A stretch of 33,692 bases of DNA from an uncultured Sphingomonadales bacterium (GTDB taxonomy: Bacteria; Pseudomonadota; Alphaproteobacteria; Sphingomonadales; Sphingomonadaceae), in the NCBI GenBank assembly GCA_903848655.1, contig CAINGT010000078.1, forward strand, positions 1 to 33,692, given 5' to 3'. Position 1 is the first letter of the stretch, and each line of letters opens with the position of its first letter. Shown piece after piece: positions 31,619 to 33,692 of the stretch. Below the pieces are notes generated by a model that was given only the letters and a program-made list of their open reading frames with translations, had not been told where the DNA came from and did not search any database. A program made the position numbers and the translations under genes.

Positions 31619-31868
31619 GCCGTTTCAACTCTTTTTCATGGGCGCGGCGAAAACTGATCAATCGCGTACGTTGTCCCCGCCTGGTAAAGACAACCGCATG
31701 GGGACGACCATCAATCCTGCCGAGCGCGATAAATCGCTTCTCGCCATAATCAATCCGGTCATCCTCTATCACGACATGCAAGGTATCGAATCCCGCAAAG
31801 TCCGCCAGCGACAGGCCATGCCGGGCAATATTTGCTGCGTCTTTCGCCGGATCGAATTCCATGCTCAT
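31590..31868 (-). CDS. brnT: BrnT-like toxin
   Basis: This 92-aa RelE-fold RNase toxin has MEFDPAKDAANIARHGLSLADFAGFDTLHVVIEDDRIDYGEKRFIALGRIDGRPHAVVFTRRGQRTRLISFRRAHEKELKRHEQ, including the FDxxKxxxNxxKHG-like opening and the ISxRRAxxxE end of the family. It is intact. ATG 31868 or 31862 can start it; the promoter position would favour the second as an almost leaderless message. Confidence 0.88.
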   Translation of the reverse strand: MSMEFDPAKDAANIARHGLSLADFAGFDTLHVVIEDDRIDYGEKRFIALGRIDGRPHAVVFTRRGQRTRLISFRRAHEKELKRHEQGQTRQH

Positions 31869-31870
31869 TT

Positions 31871-31899
31871 AATGTAGAGGCATTTATTCTTTGGCGCAA
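31871..31899 (-). promoter_or_regulatory. Possible brnTA promoter
   Basis: On the minus strand: TTGCGC, a 17-nt spacer, TACATT just before brnT. It could drive brnT, brnA, the DUF4258/DUF2283 pair and, before the MITE-like insertion, hsdR. Confidence 0.4.
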
Positions 31900-31936
31900 G
31901 CGCGCGATCGCAGCCGGGTGCGGCTTTCCGTCGCAT

Positions 31937-32236
31937 TCAAGCCGCCGCTGCCGGTTCGCGCACGGCGCTCAGGCGAAAGCCCAGCGCGTTGATCACTTTG
32001 GTGAGCGTTTCCAGCGTCGGGTTGCCGTCTTCGCTTAGCGCGCGGTACAATTGCTGCCGCTTGACCCCGGTTTCCGCCGCCAGCCCCGACATGCCGCGCG
32101 CGCGCGCAATAATGCCCAGCGCATTGGCGATATAGCCCGCATGGCCGCTGGCCAGCGCATCGTTGAGCAATTCCTCCTGCGCCTCAGCCGTGTCGTAAAA
32201 CGGCGCAAGTTCCACGGGAAAGGTTTCAAGCGTCAT
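31937..32236 (-). CDS. Addiction-module antidote protein (HI1420-like), partner broken
   Basis: This 99-aa helix-turn-helix protein, LETFPVELAPFYDTAEAQEELLNDALASGHAGYIANALGIIARARGMSGLAAETGVKRQQLYRALSEDGNPTLETLTKVINALGFRLS, is typical of the HI1420 antidote family. Its normal partner is an HI1419/RelE-like toxin encoded just upstream. That toxin gene is present but disrupted (32243-32534). ATG 32236 follows the toxin stop by 6 nt. The reading frame is intact, so it may persist as an orphan regulator of the promoter at 32541. Confidence 0.85.
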   Translation of the reverse strand: MTLETFPVELAPFYDTAEAQEELLNDALASGHAGYIANALGIIARARGMSGLAAETGVKRQQLYRALSEDGNPTLETLTKVINALGFRLSAVREPAAAA

Positions 32237-32242
32237 CACACA

Positions 32243-32534
32243 TCACTCCAATTCCGCCAGCATTGCGCGCGCCCGGGCAATGTCCCGATCCTGCGAGCCC
32301 TTGTCACCGCCCAAGCGCCGGTGAAAGCCCCTCCCCATAGGGGAGGGGTTGGGGAGGGGGTTTTACCGCCAGAAATGTCGTGCAATATCTTGACGTTAGC
32401 ACACCCCCACCCAACCCTCCCCCTTCAGGGGGAGGGCTTATTGGCGCGGCCCTACCCGGCGAGCGCAAGTTGCGCGCATCCCGCAGCCCGAGCCACCTAT
32501 CGCGAAAGCGCGCGGTTTGCCGAACTTCGATCAC
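32243..32534 (-). pseudogene. HI1419-like RelE toxin, core replaced by palindromic repeats
   Basis: The 5' part (from GTG 32534 to about 32466) encodes MIEVRQTARFRDRWLGLRDARN, the family N-terminus. The 3' part (about 32314 to 32243) encodes GGDKGSQDRDIARARAMLAELE and a stop, the family C-terminus. The roughly 50 residues between them, which normally form the RNase core (LRIHYGPGYRVYF-type segment), are absent. About 150 bp of C/G-rich palindromes take their place and put the frame into early termination. The toxin should be inactive. Confidence 0.82.
32328..32436. repeat. Pair of opposed REP-like palindromes inside the toxin gene
   Basis: CCCCTCCCC-ATA-GGGGAGGGG (32328-32348) and CCCTCCCCC-TTCA-GGGGGAGGG (32415-32436) are flanked on their facing sides by inverted G/C-rich tails (TTGGGGAGGGGG and CACCCCCACCCAA). 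This is the layout of a bacterial interspersed mosaic element. Confidence 0.75.
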
Positions 32535-32540
32535 CTGTCA

Positions 32541-32584
32541 CCTATAAGCGACAGGGTGGGAAATGTCAACATATAAGCGACAGG
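32541..32584 (-). promoter_or_regulatory. TA promoter with two direct-repeat operator copies
   Basis: On the minus strand: TTGACA (32569-32564), a 17-nt spacer, TATAGG (32546-32541), ending 6 nt before the toxin GTG. The 13-mer TATAAGCGACAGG (plus strand) occurs twice, at 32543-32555 and 32572-32584, 29 bp apart. One copy covers the -10 box and the other lies just upstream of the -35 box, as expected for antidote autorepression. Confidence 0.65.
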
Positions 32585-32630
32585 CCAGGTAGGTTGGCAA
32601 GCGGTGCAAGTTTCGGCGAGGCCCATCGGA

Positions 32631-32736
32631 TCAGGTCAGTTTACCGGTGAAGGCTTTTTGCAGGAGGGATTGCTTGAGTTCGGCGAGGGCCGCGAGTTTG
32701 GATTCGTAAACGGCTTCGAACGCTATCACCCGTTCT
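32631..32736 (-). pseudogene. hsdS: 3' remnant of hsdS, cut by IS insertion
   Basis: The minus strand encodes SERVIAFEAVYESKLAALAELKQSLLQKAFTGKLT and then TGA at 32633-32631. This is the familiar C-terminal end of type I specificity subunits (KLAALxELKQSLLxxAFxGxL). The frame is broken on its 5' side at the left inverted repeat of an IS5-like element. The rest of hsdS, and probably hsdM, should lie beyond the window end. Confidence 0.82.
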
Positions 32737-33691
32737 GAGTGTCTGACCCGAAACTCATCGGCAGAAAAGGTTGGGTGATATCAGTGAGATGTGATTCAGT
32801 CGGAGTTGCGAAACTTTGACGGAGAACCACATGTGGACAGATATCACCCGCGCGCAGCATGCACGCAAAGGGCTGCGACTGCCAAGCGATTTGACCGACG
32901 CAGAATGGGCGATTTTCGAACCGTTGATGCCGATCGCATCGACGACCGGGCGCCCGATGAAATGGACTTATCGCGAGTTGTTGGATGCGATGTTGTATTT
33001 GCTGCGCGGCGGTCTGGCGTGGCGGATGCTTCCACCGGGATTGTTCCCGCCGGTCTCGACAGTGCAACGTTGGTTCTACACCTGGCGTGACAATGGATTA
33101 TGGCGCGCGATCAACCATGAGCTGGTGATGATCGTCCGCCTTGCCGAAGGTCGTGAAGCCTGTCCGAGCGCGTGCGTGATCGACAGTCAGTCGGCAAAAA
33201 CCACGGAAAGCGGCGGTCCTCGGGGCTATGACGCGGGCAAAAAGGTGAAGGGACGCAAGCGCCATATCCTCACTGATACGTTGGGCTTGATGATCGAAGC
33301 GGTGGTGCATGCCGCAGACATTCAGGATCGGGATGGCGGCCCGCTGGTGCTCAAGCGCATTCGCGAACGCTACCCGTTTCTCTCCCACATTTTCGCCGAT
33401 GGCGGCTACGCTGGCGAGCAATTTGCTGGAAAGTGCGCCGAAATCGGCACGTGGTCGATCGAGATCATCAAGCGATCCGACACAGCCAAAGGCTTCGTGC
33501 TACTGCCAAGAAGATGGGTCGTCGAACGAACCCTCGCTTGGTTGAACCGCAACCGACGTCTCGCGAAGGACTTCGAGAGAACGATCGAAAGCGCCACCGC
33601 TTGGCTTTTCCTCGCATCCGTCCAACTGCTTACCCGAAAACTCGCAAGGATATGATCTATAACACTTTCGCGAGTTTCGAGTCAGACTCTT
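32737..33691 (+). mobile_element. IS5-family insertion sequence, about 955 bp
   Basis: The left end GAGTGTCTGACCCGAAACTC (32737-32756) and the reverse complement of 33672-33691 (AAGAGTCTGACTCGAAACTC) match at 17 of 20 positions. They enclose one intact transposase gene. The exact outer ends and target duplication cannot be fixed because the window stops one base after the right end. Insertion is within hsdS. Confidence 0.8.
32831..33655 (+). CDS. IS5-family transposase
   Basis: This 274-aa DDE transposase has an N-terminal DUF4096-like domain (LTDAEWAIFEPLMP...RELLDAMLYLLRGGLAWRMLP). The catalytic residues are Asp118 (VIDSQSAKTTESGG), Asp190 (FADGGYAG) and Glu232 (PRRWVVERTLAWLNRNRRLAKDFE). 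It is full length and intact, so the copy may be active. ATG 32831 has GGAG 6 nt upstream and is preferred to a TTG at 32816. Confidence 0.93.
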   Translation: MWTDITRAQHARKGLRLPSDLTDAEWAIFEPLMPIASTTGRPMKWTYRELLDAMLYLLRGGLAWRMLPPGLFPPVSTVQRWFYTWRDNGLWRAINHELVMIVRLAEGREACPSACVIDSQSAKTTESGGPRGYDAGKKVKGRKRHILTDTLGLMIEAVVHAADIQDRDGGPLVLKRIRERYPFLSHIFADGGYAGEQFAGKCAEIGTWSIEIIKRSDTAKGFVLLPRRWVVERTLAWLNRNRRLAKDFERTIESATAWLFLASVQLLTRKLARI

Positions 33692-33692
33692 A

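Noticed and set aside
32541-32584. Two copies of TATAAGCGACAGG considered as a minimal CRISPR or iteron array
   Set aside because: There are only two copies, 29 bp apart, and they coincide with a promoter. Operator copies explain them better.
32737-33691. Composite transposon carrying the TA/hsdR region
   Set aside because: Only one IS copy is seen, and no matching copy or target duplication bounds the other side of the region within the window.

Overview
The window looks like a chromosomal segment of a high-GC alphaproteobacterium, most likely a sphingomonad (Novosphingobium/Sphingobium/Sphingomonas type). The grounds are a large TonB-dependent receptor beside a catabolic cluster, a CYP153-type P450, the palindromic intergenic repeats built on CCCTCCCC/GGGGAGGG and on a GATGCGAT core, and the style of tadA, rpmB and queG. 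No rRNA, tRNA or CRISPR array was seen.

Region 1 (1-5842) is mostly housekeeping: tadA, rpmB (L28), a CYP153-like P450 with its own sigma70-type promoter, a NatAB-like ABC exporter pair, and queG. Region 2 (5851 to about 28035) is a dense accessory catabolic island. Many enzyme types occur twice: CaiB/BaiF CoA-transferases, isochorismatase-fold hydrolases, Asp/Glu-racemase-fold proteins, NTF2-like proteins, GSTs and GntR regulators. One half is headed by a FadR/FCD-type GntR regulator: HMG-CoA-lyase-like enzyme, hydantoinase/oxoprolinase HyuA and HyuB, CoA-transferase and isochorismatase on the minus strand, with a racemase-like protein and two NTF2-like proteins divergent on the plus strand. 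The other half has a HutC/UTRA-type GntR regulator co-transcribed with a CitE-like lyase. A 16-bp palindrome (consensus ATTGGTCCGGACCAAT) sits in front of the AbfD-like flavoenzyme/CoA-transferase pair, the regulator/racemase pair, the isochorismatase-TauD/GST pair and the TonB receptor, which suggests one regulon. Taken together the genes read as outer-membrane uptake, MFS transport, oxidation, hydrolysis of C-N bonds (cyclic amide or amide), CoA activation and retro-aldol/Claisen cleavage to central metabolites. The substrate cannot be named from sequence.

Region 3 (28036-33692) is a damaged defence and mobile region. A complete EcoEI-type hsdR is separated from the last 35 codons of an hsdS gene by three toxin-antitoxin-type modules. 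An IS5-family insertion cuts hsdS. A 272-bp MITE-like element with perfect 35-bp terminal inverted repeats sits between a DUF2283 gene and hsdR. A RelE-like (HI1419-type) toxin gene has had its core replaced by REP-like palindromes, leaving an intact antidote gene behind it.

Three points stand out. First, the multi-site regulon can be read directly from the DNA. Second, both racemase-fold paralogues lack both catalytic cysteines, and the 4-hydroxybutyryl-CoA-dehydratase-like protein lacks two of its four Fe-S ligands, so annotation by family name would probably mislead. Third, the insertion history of the restriction/TA locus can be reconstructed at single-base resolution.
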